From assembly GCA_964450755.1 (NCBI GenBank), contig CAYVDJ010000076.1, positions 1-44,872 on the forward strand: a stretch of DNA of 44,872 nucleotides, in the 5' to 3' direction. A model generated the notes under the pieces. That model saw only the letters and a list, made by a program, of their open reading frames with translations, was not told the origin of the DNA and searched no databases. The position numbers and the translations under genes were made by a program. This stretch comes from JAADDG01 sp964450755 (lineage in GTDB: Bacteria; Campylobacterota; Campylobacteria; Campylobacterales; JAADDG01). Below, in pieces: positions 7,599 to 17,340 of this stretch. Numbering within the stretch: the stretch's first letter is position 1; every line of letters begins with the position of its first letter.

Positions 7599-7787
7599 CT
7601 ACTCTTTCCTCTTAAATTTTATTTAAGTTATTCAAAAATAATTTACTATATTGATATATCGTCACTGAATGTTAAAATTTTATACAAAATTGGTAAAATA
7701 AATTTTATTTCTATTTTTATCAAGTTTCACAGCAAAATTTCGATATATTAAGAAAATTTTTTACATTACTTTAAAAGCGGAGATATT

Positions 7788-9083
7788 ATGTCATTATCAA
7801 TAGTTATATTAGCAGCCGGTAAAGGTACCAGAATGAAGTCTGATTTACCCAAAGTTTTACACAAAATTTCGGGTTTTCCTATGCTTTACTTTTCTATAAA
7901 AGAGGCAAAAAAACTGACAAATGATATAGAAGTGGTTTTATATCATCAGGCTGATTTGATAAAAAAAGAGATATCAAAATATTATGATGATATCAAATTT
8001 GTAGAGCAGGATTTACAAAACTATCCCGGAACCGGCGGAGCGGTTATGAACTGCAAACCAAAAAATGAAAAAGTTTTGATCCTGAATGCGGATATGCCGC
8101 TTGTGGAAGCAAAAGAGCTGAAAAATTTTGCTGAGATTGATGCAGATATCGTTATGAGTGTGATAGAGCTAGACAACCCAGGCGGATACGGCAGAGTCGT
8201 TATAGAAGATGACAAAGTGGTAAAAATAGTAGAGGAAAAAGATGCCTCCGATGAAGAAAAAAAGATAAAAACGGTAAATGCCGGAGTATATCTGATCAAA
8301 AAGAATATCTTAGAGAAATTTTTACCCAGACTTGACAATGACAACATACAAAAAGAGTATTATCTAACCGATATCGTGGAACTTGCAAAAGATGAGGGAT
8401 ACAATATCGCGCCTCTTGTTGTAAAAGAGGATCATTTCAAAGGCGTTAATTCAAAATATGATCTCTCAAATGCCCAGATACTGATGCAAGATAGAATCAA
8501 AAAAAATCTGATGCTTCAAGGTGTTATCATGAGACTTCCAGATACCATATATATAGAAGAGGGAGTCTGTTTTGAGGGGGAGTGTATCATAGAAAACGGT
8601 GTCAGTATCTATAAAGGCAGTACAATAAAAAACAGCCATATAAAGACAAATACGATTATAGAAGAGAGTGAAATCATAAATTCATCGGTGGGACCTTTGG
8701 CAAGAATAAGACCAAATTCAAAAGTTATAGATTCTCATATAGGAAATTTTGTAGAAGTAAAAAAATCCACTCTAAAAGGTGTAAAAGCCGGACATCTAAG
8801 CTATCTTGGAGACAGTGATATAGATGAGGGAACAAATATAGGAGCCGGAACAATTACCTGTAACTATGACGGTATAAAAAAATATAAAACAGTTATCGGA
8901 AAAAATGTTTTTATAGGAAGTGATACGCAGATAGTGGCACCTGTAAAAATAGAAGATGATGTATTGGTAGCGGCGGGAACTACGGTAAACAAAGATGTTT
9001 CAAAAGGCTCTCTGGCTATCAGCAGAACGAGTATGAAAACTGTGGAAAACTTTTTTTATAAGTTTTTTTCTAAAAAAGATTGA
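7788..9083 (+). CDS. glmU: Bifunctional UDP-GlcNAc pyrophosphorylase / glucosamine-1-phosphate N-acetyltransferase
   Basis: The 431-residue enzyme makes UDP-N-acetylglucosamine, the precursor of peptidoglycan and LPS, in the cytoplasm. The N-terminal nucleotidyltransferase motif LAAGKGTRMKSDLPKVLH (residues about 8-25) is complete. The C-terminal half shows the left-handed beta-helix hexapeptide pattern and GAGTITCNYDG (about residue 358), the acetyltransferase signature. Length matches the family. A GCGGAG Shine-Dalgarno precedes the ATG, and a TATATT box lies at 7744-7749. It opens a seven-gene same-strand block ending with truA, in an order I recall from Campylobacter jejuni. Confidence 0.97.
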   Translation: MSLSIVILAAGKGTRMKSDLPKVLHKISGFPMLYFSIKEAKKLTNDIEVVLYHQADLIKKEISKYYDDIKFVEQDLQNYPGTGGAVMNCKPKNEKVLILNADMPLVEAKELKNFAEIDADIVMSVIELDNPGGYGRVVIEDDKVVKIVEEKDASDEEKKIKTVNAGVYLIKKNILEKFLPRLDNDNIQKEYYLTDIVELAKDEGYNIAPLVVKEDHFKGVNSKYDLSNAQILMQDRIKKNLMLQGVIMRLPDTIYIEEGVCFEGECIIENGVSIYKGSTIKNSHIKTNTIIEESEIINSSVGPLARIRPNSKVIDSHIGNFVEVKKSTLKGVKAGHLSYLGDSDIDEGTNIGAGTITCNYDGIKKYKTVIGKNVFIGSDTQIVAPVKIEDDVLVAAGTTVNKDVSKGSLAISRTSMKTVENFFYKFFSKKD

Positions 9084-9097
9084 GTATAATAATATCT

Positions 9098-10375
9098 ATG
9101 ACAAATATACTTTATAATAAAAAAATTTTAATCGGTATAACGGCAAGTATCGCCATCTATAAGAGTCTGGAGCTTATAAGACTCTTTATAAAATCCGGCG
9201 CCAAAGTCAAAGTCGTTATGAGTGAAGAGGCAAAAAAGTTTATATCTCCTCTTACTTTTGAGGCAATCAGTCAAAACAGAGTTCTTCATCAGGGAAGTGA
9301 AGACTGGGGTGGCGATCTAAATCATATAGATACAGGCAAATGGGCAGATCTGTTTGTTATAGCACCGGCAACCGCAAATACGATCAACAAGCTCTCAAAC
9401 GGAATTGCCGATAATCTTCTTTTGCAGACCGCACTCGCTTATGACAGAGTAAAGATCATAGCTCCTGCCGCAAATACAAGAATGTTTGAAAATCCTATAA
9501 CCCAAACAAGCCTGAAAATGCTAAAGCTTATAAATTATAAAATCATAGAACCACAAACCAAGCTTTTAGCCTGTAATGATGAGGGAAAAGGCGCACTTGC
9601 CGATATAAAAGATATATTTTACATCTGTGCAAGAGAGCTTTTGAAAGAGTCTTTTTGGGAAAACAGAAAAGTTGTGGTAAGCGGAGGGGGAACGGTGGAA
9701 AAGATAGATTCCGTAAGATTTATCTCCAACTTTTCAAGCGGTAAAATGGCAAAATCACTCTCTTTGGCTCTATATCTAAAAGGTGCTTCGGTATGTCTTG
9801 TAACAACAAAAGTATTTGATGATCTGCCAAATGAGATTCATACTATTGATGTTGAAAATTCGGAAGAGATGCAAGAATATCTCACTGACTGTATCAGATC
9901 GGCAAAAAAAGGAGTTTTGACAAAACCTACTTTGATGGACAGTTCAAATCCCGAACTTATCCAAAAAAAGCCCTATCTTTTTATGGCGGCGGCGGTAAGC
10001 GACTATCTGCCCAAATTTCCGCAGGAAGGGAAGATAAAAAAAGAGCAGATAGGAGATGAATGGAATCTTGTTTTGAAAAAAAACAGAGACATTCTAAAGA
10101 GTCTGGATAAAAGCGGTATCATTTCTGTCGGTTTCAAGGCGGAGACGGATGAAAATGAGGCTATAAAAAATGCCCAAAATATGCTTAAAGAGAAAAAATT
10201 GGATGCGGTATGTTTAAATGTTTTGGGAGAAGAAAACGGTTTTGGGAGTGATTTGAACGAGATAGATTTTATAACAGAAAAAGATTTTGTAAAACTCTCT
10301 CTTGGCGATAAACTCTCCATCTCTTTTAGGATAACAAAAGAAGCAAAGAGACTTGATGCTAACAGCGATCAATAA
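9098..10375 (+). CDS. coaBC: Bifunctional phosphopantothenoylcysteine decarboxylase / phosphopantothenate-cysteine ligase
   Basis: The enzyme carries out two consecutive steps of coenzyme A synthesis. The N-terminal flavoprotein (CoaC) part has KILIGITASIAIYKS, VIAPATANTINKL and PAANTRMFENP with the family's conserved residues. The CoaB part starts near residue 190 with VVVSGGGTVEKIDSVRFISN and includes FMAAAVSDYLP and the substrate-clamp KIKKEQ region. I chose the ATG at 9098, 14 bases after the glmU stop; an upstream TTG at 9080 would add six residues with no better ribosome site. The 3' end overlaps the next gene by 20 bases. Confidence 0.95.
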   Translation: MTNILYNKKILIGITASIAIYKSLELIRLFIKSGAKVKVVMSEEAKKFISPLTFEAISQNRVLHQGSEDWGGDLNHIDTGKWADLFVIAPATANTINKLSNGIADNLLLQTALAYDRVKIIAPAANTRMFENPITQTSLKMLKLINYKIIEPQTKLLACNDEGKGALADIKDIFYICARELLKESFWENRKVVVSGGGTVEKIDSVRFISNFSSGKMAKSLSLALYLKGASVCLVTTKVFDDLPNEIHTIDVENSEEMQEYLTDCIRSAKKGVLTKPTLMDSSNPELIQKKPYLFMAAAVSDYLPKFPQEGKIKKEQIGDEWNLVLKKNRDILKSLDKSGIISVGFKAETDENEAIKNAQNMLKEKKLDAVCLNVLGEENGFGSDLNEIDFITEKDFVKLSLGDKLSISFRITKEAKRLDANSDQ

Positions 10376-11108
10376 CATAGCAAAAATCGATAGTATTTTT
10401 TCTCAGGTAATTTCAGCCAGATTTAACTCAACTCTTCCGATATCCCTGAAAGTTTTAGAGCAGATAGATCCAAACAGATATCTTTTGACACTCGGAAACA
10501 AAACTGTTGAGACAAAAAGTCATACACCTCTTGAAAAAGGGGCAAGTTACTGGGGAGAATTTAGAAATTCAAAAGAGAATATTTTACAAATATCAAATCT
10601 TTTGAAAAAACCTGATTTTGAACAGAAAAAGGAGAGTAAAATACTTTTCACTTTCAATCAACTTAATGAAATTTTCTCTAAAGATAAACCCAAAAAGGCT
10701 CTAAAAGAGACAATTTTGCAAAAAATGTCCCTGACAGATGACAAAAAAGATTTTATGCAGCTTGGCAATATGCTTTTATCGCTGGAAGAGAATATTTTCT
10801 TTATACCTTTTGCCTATGAAAAAAGAAGATATTTTTTCCAATTTAAGAAAAAGCAAAAAAATGATATAGTAAAAAAAGAAAAAGCGATAGAATTTTACGC
10901 TTCTTTTAAAAATCTGGGTCCTGTTAAAGGCATTGTAAAAAGTGCCGATAACTTTAAAAAAGTTATTCTTTATCTATATTATGAAAAGAGTAAAAGATTT
11001 TTAAAAGAGCAGATGAAATATCTGGATATGCAAAGTGAACTGCATATATCAAAGGATATTGAGCCTCTTTTTGAAAGCTGTGAAAAGCTTTTGGATATCA
11101 AAGGTTAA
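10356..11108 (+). CDS. Conserved hypothetical protein between coaBC and uppS
   Basis: I do not recognise a defined domain in this 250-residue, lysine-rich, mostly hydrophilic protein. It has no signal peptide or transmembrane segment. The N-terminal third (SLKVLEQIDPNRYLLTLGNK) looks like a small beta-rich unit, and the rest is mostly helical and charged. Its place between coaBC and uppS is kept in Campylobacter relatives as far as I recall, which argues for a real gene. I chose the ATG at 10356 because AAAGAG precedes it; a TTG at 10353 would add one residue. It overlaps coaBC by 20 bases, so it is probably translationally coupled. Confidence 0.7.
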   Translation: MLTAINNIAKIDSIFSQVISARFNSTLPISLKVLEQIDPNRYLLTLGNKTVETKSHTPLEKGASYWGEFRNSKENILQISNLLKKPDFEQKKESKILFTFNQLNEIFSKDKPKKALKETILQKMSLTDDKKDFMQLGNMLLSLEENIFFIPFAYEKRRYFFQFKKKQKNDIVKKEKAIEFYASFKNLGPVKGIVKSADNFKKVILYLYYEKSKRFLKEQMKYLDMQSELHISKDIEPLFESCEKLLDIKG

Positions 11109-11111
11109 AAA

Positions 11112-11801
11112 ATGAATGAATTAAAACATATAGCAATCATCATGGACGGAAACGGTCGCTGGGCAAAAAAACAGGGGTTTACCAAACGGATAAAAGGTCA
11201 TGAAGAGGGAGCAAAAAGGGTAAGAGAGATAACTGTTTTTGCTTCTGATTACGGTGTCAAATATTTGACTCTGTATGCTTTCAGTACAGAAAACTGGAAA
11301 CGCCCACAGTATGAGATCGATTTTTTGATGAAACTTATGGATATATATCTGAAAAACGAACTGAAACTCTTTTTGGAAAATGAGGTTAGATTTGAAACAA
11401 TAGGTGATCTTTCCAAACTGCCCCAAAAACTGCAAGAGAGAATATCCTATACAAAAGAGCAGACAAAACATTTTGAAGGACTTACTCAGGTTTTGGCTAT
11501 AAACTACGGCTCAAGAGATGAGATCATAAGGGCAGTTAAAAAAGCAGCATCCAAAAACATAGAACTTACAGAAGAAAATATGAACGATTTTTTGGATACG
11601 GCAGATATGCCGGATGTGGATATCATGATACGAACCGGAGGAGAGCAGAGACTTTCCAATTTTCTTTTATGGCAGAGCGCTTACAGCGAACTCTTTTTTA
11701 CACCTACTTTATGGCCTGAATTTAAACCAAAAGAACTTAAAGAGATCATAGAAAAATATAACAGGATTGAAAGAAGATTTGGCGGTGTAAAGGATGAATG
11801 A
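11112..11801 (+). CDS. uppS: Undecaprenyl diphosphate synthase (cis-prenyltransferase)
   Basis: The 229-residue enzyme adds isoprene units to farnesyl diphosphate to make the C55 lipid carrier for peptidoglycan and other envelope glycans. The catalytic IMDGNGRWAKK motif (Asp near residue 13) is at the N-terminus, LTLYAFSTENWKRP near residue 57, and the C-terminal DIMIRTGGEQRLSNFLLWQ with conserved arginines near residues 176-188. Length is slightly short but normal for this phylum. The stop overlaps the pilD start by eight bases. Confidence 0.96.
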   Translation: MNELKHIAIIMDGNGRWAKKQGFTKRIKGHEEGAKRVREITVFASDYGVKYLTLYAFSTENWKRPQYEIDFLMKLMDIYLKNELKLFLENEVRFETIGDLSKLPQKLQERISYTKEQTKHFEGLTQVLAINYGSRDEIIRAVKKAASKNIELTEENMNDFLDTADMPDVDIMIRTGGEQRLSNFLLWQSAYSELFFTPTLWPEFKPKELKEIIEKYNRIERRFGGVKDE

Positions 11802-12537
11802 TACTTCAATACTGATCCTTTTTGCCGTTTTGGGACTTGTTGTAGGCTCTTTTTTAAATGTTTTGATCATTCGTATCCCAAAAGGTGAAAATATAGCATA
11901 TCCATCTTCTCACTGCGTAAAATGCAACAACAAATTGAAATGGTATCACAATATTCCTCTTTTTTCGTGGCTCTTTTTAAAGGGCAGATGCGCCTACTGC
12001 CATGAGCCAATTTCGTGGCAATATCCTCTGATAGAGCTGACAACGATGTTTATCTTTATCGTCTCTTTTTTAAGAGTAGAAAATATCACACAATCTGTTA
12101 TTGTAGCATTGATTTTTTCTCTGCTTCTTGCACTCTCTTTGATAGATTTCAGATTTAAAGAGGTACCTGACAGTCTGAATTTATCGGCTTTGACTCTCTC
12201 TGTTTTTGCAACCGGAGATATCATTTTGGGTTTTCAAAATGCCCTGCTTTTTGCCGGAGCTTTTACTCTTCTTAGATTTTATATCTCCTATGCGCTGAAA
12301 AAAGAGGCAATGGGAGAAGCCGATATCATGATAGCAGGTACGATAGGAGCGATGCTTGGTATAAATCTCGGACTTTTTGCGATCTTTTTCTCTGCTGTTT
12401 TAGCTCTTGTTGCTTTTATGATCGTGCAGAAAAAGGATATAGAGATGCCTTATATACCTTTTTTGGCGGCAGCTTTGTTTATCGTTTTTATTTTTGAGGA
12501 TTTTTTCTCTGCCCTGATGGAAAGATTGTATGGATAA
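11794..12537 (+). CDS. pilD: Prepilin peptidase (A24 family)
   Basis: The 247-residue polytopic inner-membrane aspartic protease removes leader peptides from type IV pilin-like proteins and methylates the new N-terminus. The N-terminal cytoplasmic loop has two CxxC pairs (CVKC near residue 36 and CAYC near residue 68), as in bifunctional members. The catalytic aspartates are expected in SLIDFRFKEVPD and GEADIMIAG; GEAD replaces the common GxGD at the second site, a variant I believe is normal in this phylum. No pilin genes are in the window. It overlaps uppS by eight bases and lptF by eight bases. Confidence 0.92.
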   Translation: MNDTSILILFAVLGLVVGSFLNVLIIRIPKGENIAYPSSHCVKCNNKLKWYHNIPLFSWLFLKGRCAYCHEPISWQYPLIELTTMFIFIVSFLRVENITQSVIVALIFSLLLALSLIDFRFKEVPDSLNLSALTLSVFATGDIILGFQNALLFAGAFTLLRFYISYALKKEAMGEADIMIAGTIGAMLGINLGLFAIFFSAVLALVAFMIVQKKDIEMPYIPFLAAALFIVFIFEDFFSALMERLYG

Positions 12538-13546
12538 AATCAACAGGTTTCTTATAAACAATTTCTTTAAAGTTTTTATTCCTCTCTTTTTTACACTTTT
12601 TTCTATCGCTTCCATTCTCTTTTTTATCATGATTTCCCGTTTTACATCTTATCTGACTCTTACTTTTTTGGAACTTGGAGAGATTTTTATCTATCTTTTG
12701 CCAAGAATTATTATATTTACTCTTCCTGTGAGCTTTTTTGTCTCCCTTGCAATATCGGCTTTTAATATGTCAAAAGAGAGTGAAAATATCGTTCTTTTCT
12801 CATTGGGATATCCACCAAAAAAGATAGCCTCTTTGTATTTTGTTTTATCCCTGCTTACTTCTGTTTTTTTGCTTGTCAATGTACTTTTTATCCTACCTAC
12901 CGCAAAACAGCTTTATAAAAATTTTATAGAGATAAAAAAGGTGGAAGCAAAGATAAATATCAAACCAACAGAGTTTGGACAGAGGTTTTCTGACTGGATG
13001 GTTTTTATCAACAAAACGGACAATAACGGATACAAAGATATCATCCTCTATAACCAAAAGAAGAAAAAAGAGACATTTATACTGGCAAATCATGCAAAGA
13101 TAAATCATGAAAAAGGTCTTTTGAATCTCTCGTTGGATAACGGAAAAACTTTTTATATAACCGACAAAGAGATAAAGCAGATAGATTATGCGAAGATGAA
13201 TATCAACAATTTTCTAAGAGGTGAAGAGTTACACAATGATACGATGGCAGAGTATTGGAAAAAGGCACTGACAGATCAAAAAAGGGCTAAAGATCTGAGT
13301 TTTTTGACACTTACGGCACTTTTCCCGCTGGTTTCATTTCTGTTTGCTTTGGCAATAGCAACACTCAATATAAGGCATGACAGAGTTCATCTGTATCCAT
13401 TTTTGTTTGCCATGGTGATATCTTATTATATAGTCAGTATCGTTTTTGCCAAAACTTTTCCTTTTGTGGGAATTGTAGCGGTTTCTCTTTTGTATTATAT
13501 TTTTTCCAAAATCTTTTTTGTCAAAAAGGTTGTAAAAAGATTTTAG
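12530..13546 (+). CDS. lptF: LptF/LptG-family LPS export permease
   Basis: The 338-residue protein shows the YjgP/YjgQ layout: three N-terminal hydrophobic segments, a central periplasmic beta-jellyroll-like region (about residues 125-240), and three C-terminal hydrophobic segments. Permeases of this family work with LptB and LptC to extract LPS from the inner membrane. Whether it is LptF or LptG cannot be settled from the sequence alone; the order uppS-pilD-lptF-truA favours the copy found at this locus in Campylobacter relatives. It directly abuts truA. Confidence 0.82.
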   Translation: MDKINRFLINNFFKVFIPLFFTLFSIASILFFIMISRFTSYLTLTFLELGEIFIYLLPRIIIFTLPVSFFVSLAISAFNMSKESENIVLFSLGYPPKKIASLYFVLSLLTSVFLLVNVLFILPTAKQLYKNFIEIKKVEAKINIKPTEFGQRFSDWMVFINKTDNNGYKDIILYNQKKKKETFILANHAKINHEKGLLNLSLDNGKTFYITDKEIKQIDYAKMNINNFLRGEELHNDTMAEYWKKALTDQKRAKDLSFLTLTALFPLVSFLFALAIATLNIRHDRVHLYPFLFAMVISYYIVSIVFAKTFPFVGIVAVSLLYYIFSKIFFVKKVVKRF

Positions 13547-14281
13547 ATGAGAGTCAAAATCACTCTAAGTTATGACGGAAGCTGTTTTGAAGGATATCAA
13601 ATCCAAAAAAAAACCCAAAATACAATCGCTTCAAAACTCTACAAAGCTTTTAAAACATTAAATATCAACTCAAAAATAGAAGCCAGTGGCAGAACAGACA
13701 GAGGAGTTCACGCAACAAATCAGGTTATCCATACCGATTTGCCCTCTTTTTGGAGTGATCTTGAAAAACTGAAAACCTTTCTCAACAGACAGCTTCTGCC
13801 TCATATTTATATAAAAAAGATAGAAAAAACATCTCCCTCTTTTCATGCAAGATATGACGCAAAAAGAAGAGTTTACAGATACATCGTATCTACAAAAGAG
13901 CCTTCGGTTTTTTTGACTCCTTATGTAACTTTTGTAAAGGATTTGGACAAAGAGAGATTAAAAGAGGCTGTCAAAATTTTTGAAGGGATTCATGATTTTG
14001 AATATTTTAAAAAAAGTGGAAGCGATACGAAAAACTTTGTAAGAAAAATATATAAGACAAAAGTTTATGATTACAGGGATTTTACAATATTTTATTTTGA
14101 AGCAAACGGATATCTAAGAAGCCAGATAAGAATGATGGTCGGTTTTCTGCTCAAAATATCAGAAGGAAAACTAAATGCAAATCAACTCAAAAACCAGCTT
14201 GACAAAAAAGAGATAACAAGCACCACTCTTGCCCCCGCTAACGGACTCTATCTTGCAAAAATAAAATATAAAATTTATTAA
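13547..14281 (+). CDS. truA: tRNA pseudouridine(38-40) synthase
   Basis: The 244-residue enzyme isomerises uridines 38-40 in the anticodon arm of tRNAs. The catalytic motif ASGRTDRGVHA (Asp near residue 50) is intact, and the family motifs SFHARYDAKRRVYRY (about residue 100) and GNGYLRSQIRMMVG-like segment (ANGYLRSQIRMMVG, about residue 185) are present. The ATG immediately follows the lptF stop. It ends the housekeeping block. The 169 bases that follow are AT-rich and show no gene I can support. Confidence 0.95.
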   Translation: MRVKITLSYDGSCFEGYQIQKKTQNTIASKLYKAFKTLNINSKIEASGRTDRGVHATNQVIHTDLPSFWSDLEKLKTFLNRQLLPHIYIKKIEKTSPSFHARYDAKRRVYRYIVSTKEPSVFLTPYVTFVKDLDKERLKEAVKIFEGIHDFEYFKKSGSDTKNFVRKIYKTKVYDYRDFTIFYFEANGYLRSQIRMMVGFLLKISEGKLNANQLKNQLDKKEITSTTLAPANGLYLAKIKYKIY

Positions 14282-14450
14282 TAATATTAAAAAATAGTTT
14301 ACCCCAAAATAAAGTTATTGATGATTTTTCTATTTGCTACAACTGTTTTATCTACATAAAATTAAGCATATTAAATATATTCTCTCTTATAAAGTTTATC
14401 TTAATTTAAAATGATAAAATAACAATAAAGTTTTAAACATGAGAGGAACT

Positions 14451-15437
14451 ATGAAATTTTATCGTTATATCATTTTATCTGTTTTATTATCGATCCACTC
14501 TTTTGCAAATCTGAAAATTGATCAGAATTTTATAGATGAAATCGTATATGAATACAATTTTGACAGGTCATATCTAAATGAACTTTTCTCAAAAGCAAAT
14601 ATCCAAAAAAGAGCTTTAAAGATCTATGCTTTAAAACCAAAGAATACAAAAAAGAGTAAAACAGCAAAAAAAGATCTCTACTGGTCAAAATATAAAAAGA
14701 TATTTATTACGCCAAAAAAGATAAGAAAAGGAGCTCTTTTTTTAAAAAAACATAAAAAAGCACTAAAAAGAGCCTATGAAGAGTATGGAGTAGATCCAAG
14801 TTATATAGCAGCTATCATAGGAATAGAGAGTTATTATGGAAAAAATACCGGAAAATACAGAGTTCTTGATACTCTTTGCACACTTGCATTTATGCCAAAC
14901 AGAAGAAATGATTTTTTCAAAAAAGAGTTAAAAGAGTTTTTGGTATTTACCCAAAAAACCAATTTTGACCCACTTAAGATAAAAGGTTCTTACGCCGGGG
15001 CAATAGGTCTTGGGCAATTTATGCCAAGCAGTTATAACAATTTTGCAGTTGATTTTGACAAAGATGGTATCCCAAACCCATGGAACAGTGAAGATATGAT
15101 AGGAAGTATAGCAAAATATCTCAAAGACAACGGTTGGGAAAAGAATGGATTGGTAGCTGTCAAAACAAAATATAAAACAAGAAGGTTTACAAAATTGAAA
15201 ACAGGATATAAAACCAAATATTCCATAAAAAAATTAAAAAGATACAAAATCATTTCCAAAAACATAACAAAAAGTCAAAAAAAGGTTTCTTTAATAAAAT
15301 TAGAAAATAAAAATTTTGATGAATTATGGATAGGATTTAAAAATTTTTATGTTATAACAAGATACAATCATAGCTCTTACTATGCAATGGCTGTTCATAT
15401 TTTGGCACAGAAAATAAAAAAATTAGGACTCAAATAG
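14451..15437 (+). CDS. MltB-type lytic murein transglycosylase
   Basis: The protein (328 residues from this start) has a signal peptide (MKFYRYIILSVLLSIHSFA). The SLT_2/MltB signature AAIIGIESYYGKNTGKY near residue 125 carries the catalytic Glu in GIESYYG, and AGAIGLGQFMPSSY and DKDGIPNPWN follow. Such enzymes cleave peptidoglycan glycan strands with formation of 1,6-anhydro ends. I chose the ATG at 14451 because GAGAGGA lies just upstream; the ATG at 14439 would add four residues and has no ribosome site. The C-terminal third is very lysine-rich. It stands alone between truA and sdhA. Confidence 0.88.
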   Translation: MKFYRYIILSVLLSIHSFANLKIDQNFIDEIVYEYNFDRSYLNELFSKANIQKRALKIYALKPKNTKKSKTAKKDLYWSKYKKIFITPKKIRKGALFLKKHKKALKRAYEEYGVDPSYIAAIIGIESYYGKNTGKYRVLDTLCTLAFMPNRRNDFFKKELKEFLVFTQKTNFDPLKIKGSYAGAIGLGQFMPSSYNNFAVDFDKDGIPNPWNSEDMIGSIAKYLKDNGWEKNGLVAVKTKYKTRRFTKLKTGYKTKYSIKKLKRYKIISKNITKSQKKVSLIKLENKNFDELWIGFKNFYVITRYNHSSYYAMAVHILAQKIKKLGLK

Positions 15438-15574
15438 CATCTCAATATAAGAAATTATAATAATCATTTCATCTTTCCCAAAATACAATTTATAAAAATG
15501 GAAAATTTGTAACATTTTAATATAAAAGATGTTTCATCTTGTTACTTTTTGTATTTTTTAAATATAAGAGAGAT

Positions 15575-15580
15575 ATAATT
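15575..15580 (+). promoter_or_regulatory. Candidate -10 box of the sdhABE operon
   Basis: TATAAT lies 33 bases before the sdhA ATG, preceded by a T-rich stretch but no TTGACA. Upstream, AAGATG-ttt-CATCTT within a GTAACA...TGTTAC frame (about 15508-15545) forms a small inverted repeat that could be an operator. Confidence 0.45.
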
Positions 15581-15612
15581 TAGCCAAATATCAAACTTTA
15601 AGGAATTGCTTG

Positions 15613-17331
15613 ATGAGCATACCAATTTTACAATACGATGTAGTGATCGTCGGAGCCGGATTAGCCGGTTGTGCGGCGGCAAGGGAATTAAAAAGAAGAG
15701 GGAAAAATGTAGCGGTTATTACAAAACTACACCCTCTCAGAAGTCACTCAGGTGCCGCTCAAGGCGGTATAAATGCCGCTCTTTCCGAAGAAGACAGTAT
15801 AGAACTTCATATGTTTGATACGGTAAAGGGAAGTGATTATCTAGCAGATCAGGATGCGGTAGAGCTTATGTGTAACAAAGCTCCCGAAACTATCAGATGG
15901 GCGGAAAGAATGGGAGCGGTTTTCAGCAGAACCGAAGATGGAAAAATCGCACAAAGACCTTTTGGAGGACAGTCAAAACCAAGAGCCTGTTTTGCAAAAG
16001 ACAGAACCGGTCTTACTCTGCTTCAAACCATCTATGAACAGGCTCACAGAGACGGAGTAAATTTTCTGGATGAGTGGTATGCGGCAGATATCGTTTACAA
16101 AGACGGTGTGGTAAACGGTGTATGCGCATACGAGATCAAATCCACAAAACCGACCATTTTCCAGGCAAAAGCCGTGATGTTTGCAACAGGCGGATATGCA
16201 AGAGCTTTTAAAATCAACTCAAATGCCCATGCAAACACCGGAGACGGTCTTTCTATCGTTGCAAGACATGGTTTACCTCTTAGAGATATGGAATTTGTGC
16301 AGTTTCATCCAACCGGACTTGCAGGAACGGGAATCTTGATGAGTGAAGCGGCAAGAGGTGAAGGCGGAAAGCTTCTAAACTCCGAAGGTGAGAGGTTTAT
16401 GAGTAAATATGCGCCTGAAAAGATGGAGTTGGCACCACGGGATCTTGTAAGCCGTTCTATTACAAAAGAGATTTTGGAAGGCAGAGGTGTAGGAGTAAAC
16501 AAAGATGCCGTATATCTTGATCTGACTCATCTTGGTAAAGAAAAGATAATGGAAAGATTGCCGGAACTTAGGGATCTTGCTCTTACATTTCTCGGAAGAG
16601 ACATGATAGAAGAACCTATTTTGATAGCGGCAACAGCTCACTACTCTATGGGGGGAATTCCTACCGATATAGACGGTAGAGTTATGAAAAATGCAGATGA
16701 GAAAGTAACAGGTTTTTATGCTGCCGGAGAGTGTGCGTGTGTAAGTGTTCACGGCGCAAACAGACTCGGAGCAAACTCGGTTCTTGAAGCCCTCTTTTAC
16801 GGACGACATACCGGAAATGCGATAGCAGATGATCTTGAAAGCGGTAATCTTGTTTTTGGAAATATGAAAAGAGATGCAGCTGACAGGATGATGGAAGAGA
16901 TAGAGAGATTGACAACTTCCAACGGAACTGAAAAAGTATCGGCACTCAGAGAAGAACTTCAAGAGAGTATGACGATCAATGCCGGTGTTTTTAGAACTCA
17001 TGAAACTCTTGAAAAACAGCAAGAAAAGATCAAAGAGTTAAAAGAGAGATTTAAAAATATCAGGATAGATGACAAATCCAAAATTTACAATACTGATCTT
17101 CAGGAAGCTATCGAATTTGGACATATGCTCGATTATGCAACATTTATAGTTGACGGAGCAATAGCAAGAAAAGAGAGCCGCGGAGCGCATTTTAGAGAGG
17201 ATTTTCCAAAAAGGGATGATAAAAACTTTCTAAAACATACATTGGCATATATGGATGAAAAAGGCAATATCAAACTTGAATATACCGATGTAACGCTTGG
17301 CATATTTGAACCTCAAGAGAGAACATATTAG
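15613..17331 (+). CDS. sdhA: Succinate dehydrogenase/fumarate reductase flavoprotein subunit (non-classical type)
   Basis: The 572-residue flavoprotein interconverts succinate and fumarate. Visible motifs are the FAD fold DVVIVGAGLAGCAA near residue 9, the flavin-linkage region RSHSGAAQGG with His45, the substrate region QFHPTG near residue 234, and AARGEGGKLLNSEGERFM. No Tat signal is present, unlike the periplasmic-facing methylmenaquinol:fumarate reductase of Wolinella, so the enzyme should face the cytoplasm. The order sdhA-sdhB-sdhE marks the heterodisulfide-reductase-linked type. In an autotroph it could run as fumarate reductase in the reverse TCA cycle (inference). I chose the ATG at 15613, preceded by AAGGA; a TTG at 15610 is the alternative. 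Confidence 0.93.
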   Translation: MSIPILQYDVVIVGAGLAGCAAARELKRRGKNVAVITKLHPLRSHSGAAQGGINAALSEEDSIELHMFDTVKGSDYLADQDAVELMCNKAPETIRWAERMGAVFSRTEDGKIAQRPFGGQSKPRACFAKDRTGLTLLQTIYEQAHRDGVNFLDEWYAADIVYKDGVVNGVCAYEIKSTKPTIFQAKAVMFATGGYARAFKINSNAHANTGDGLSIVARHGLPLRDMEFVQFHPTGLAGTGILMSEAARGEGGKLLNSEGERFMSKYAPEKMELAPRDLVSRSITKEILEGRGVGVNKDAVYLDLTHLGKEKIMERLPELRDLALTFLGRDMIEEPILIAATAHYSMGGIPTDIDGRVMKNADEKVTGFYAAGECACVSVHGANRLGANSVLEALFYGRHTGNAIADDLESGNLVFGNMKRDAADRMMEEIERLTTSNGTEKVSALREELQESMTINAGVFRTHETLEKQQEKIKELKERFKNIRIDDKSKIYNTDLQEAIEFGHMLDYATFIVDGAIARKESRGAHFREDFPKRDDKNFLKHTLAYMDEKGNIKLEYTDVTLGIFEPQERTY

Positions 17332-17340
17332 GGAGCAAAA

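Noticed and set aside
16375..17132. A long minus-strand open frame (215 codons) inside sdhA, and a 210-codon one inside sdhB (17500-18132)
   Set aside because: Both are antisense to strongly conserved genes, rich in Cys, Phe, Ser and Tyr as expected of reverse-frame translation, and have no ribosome site or family resemblance.
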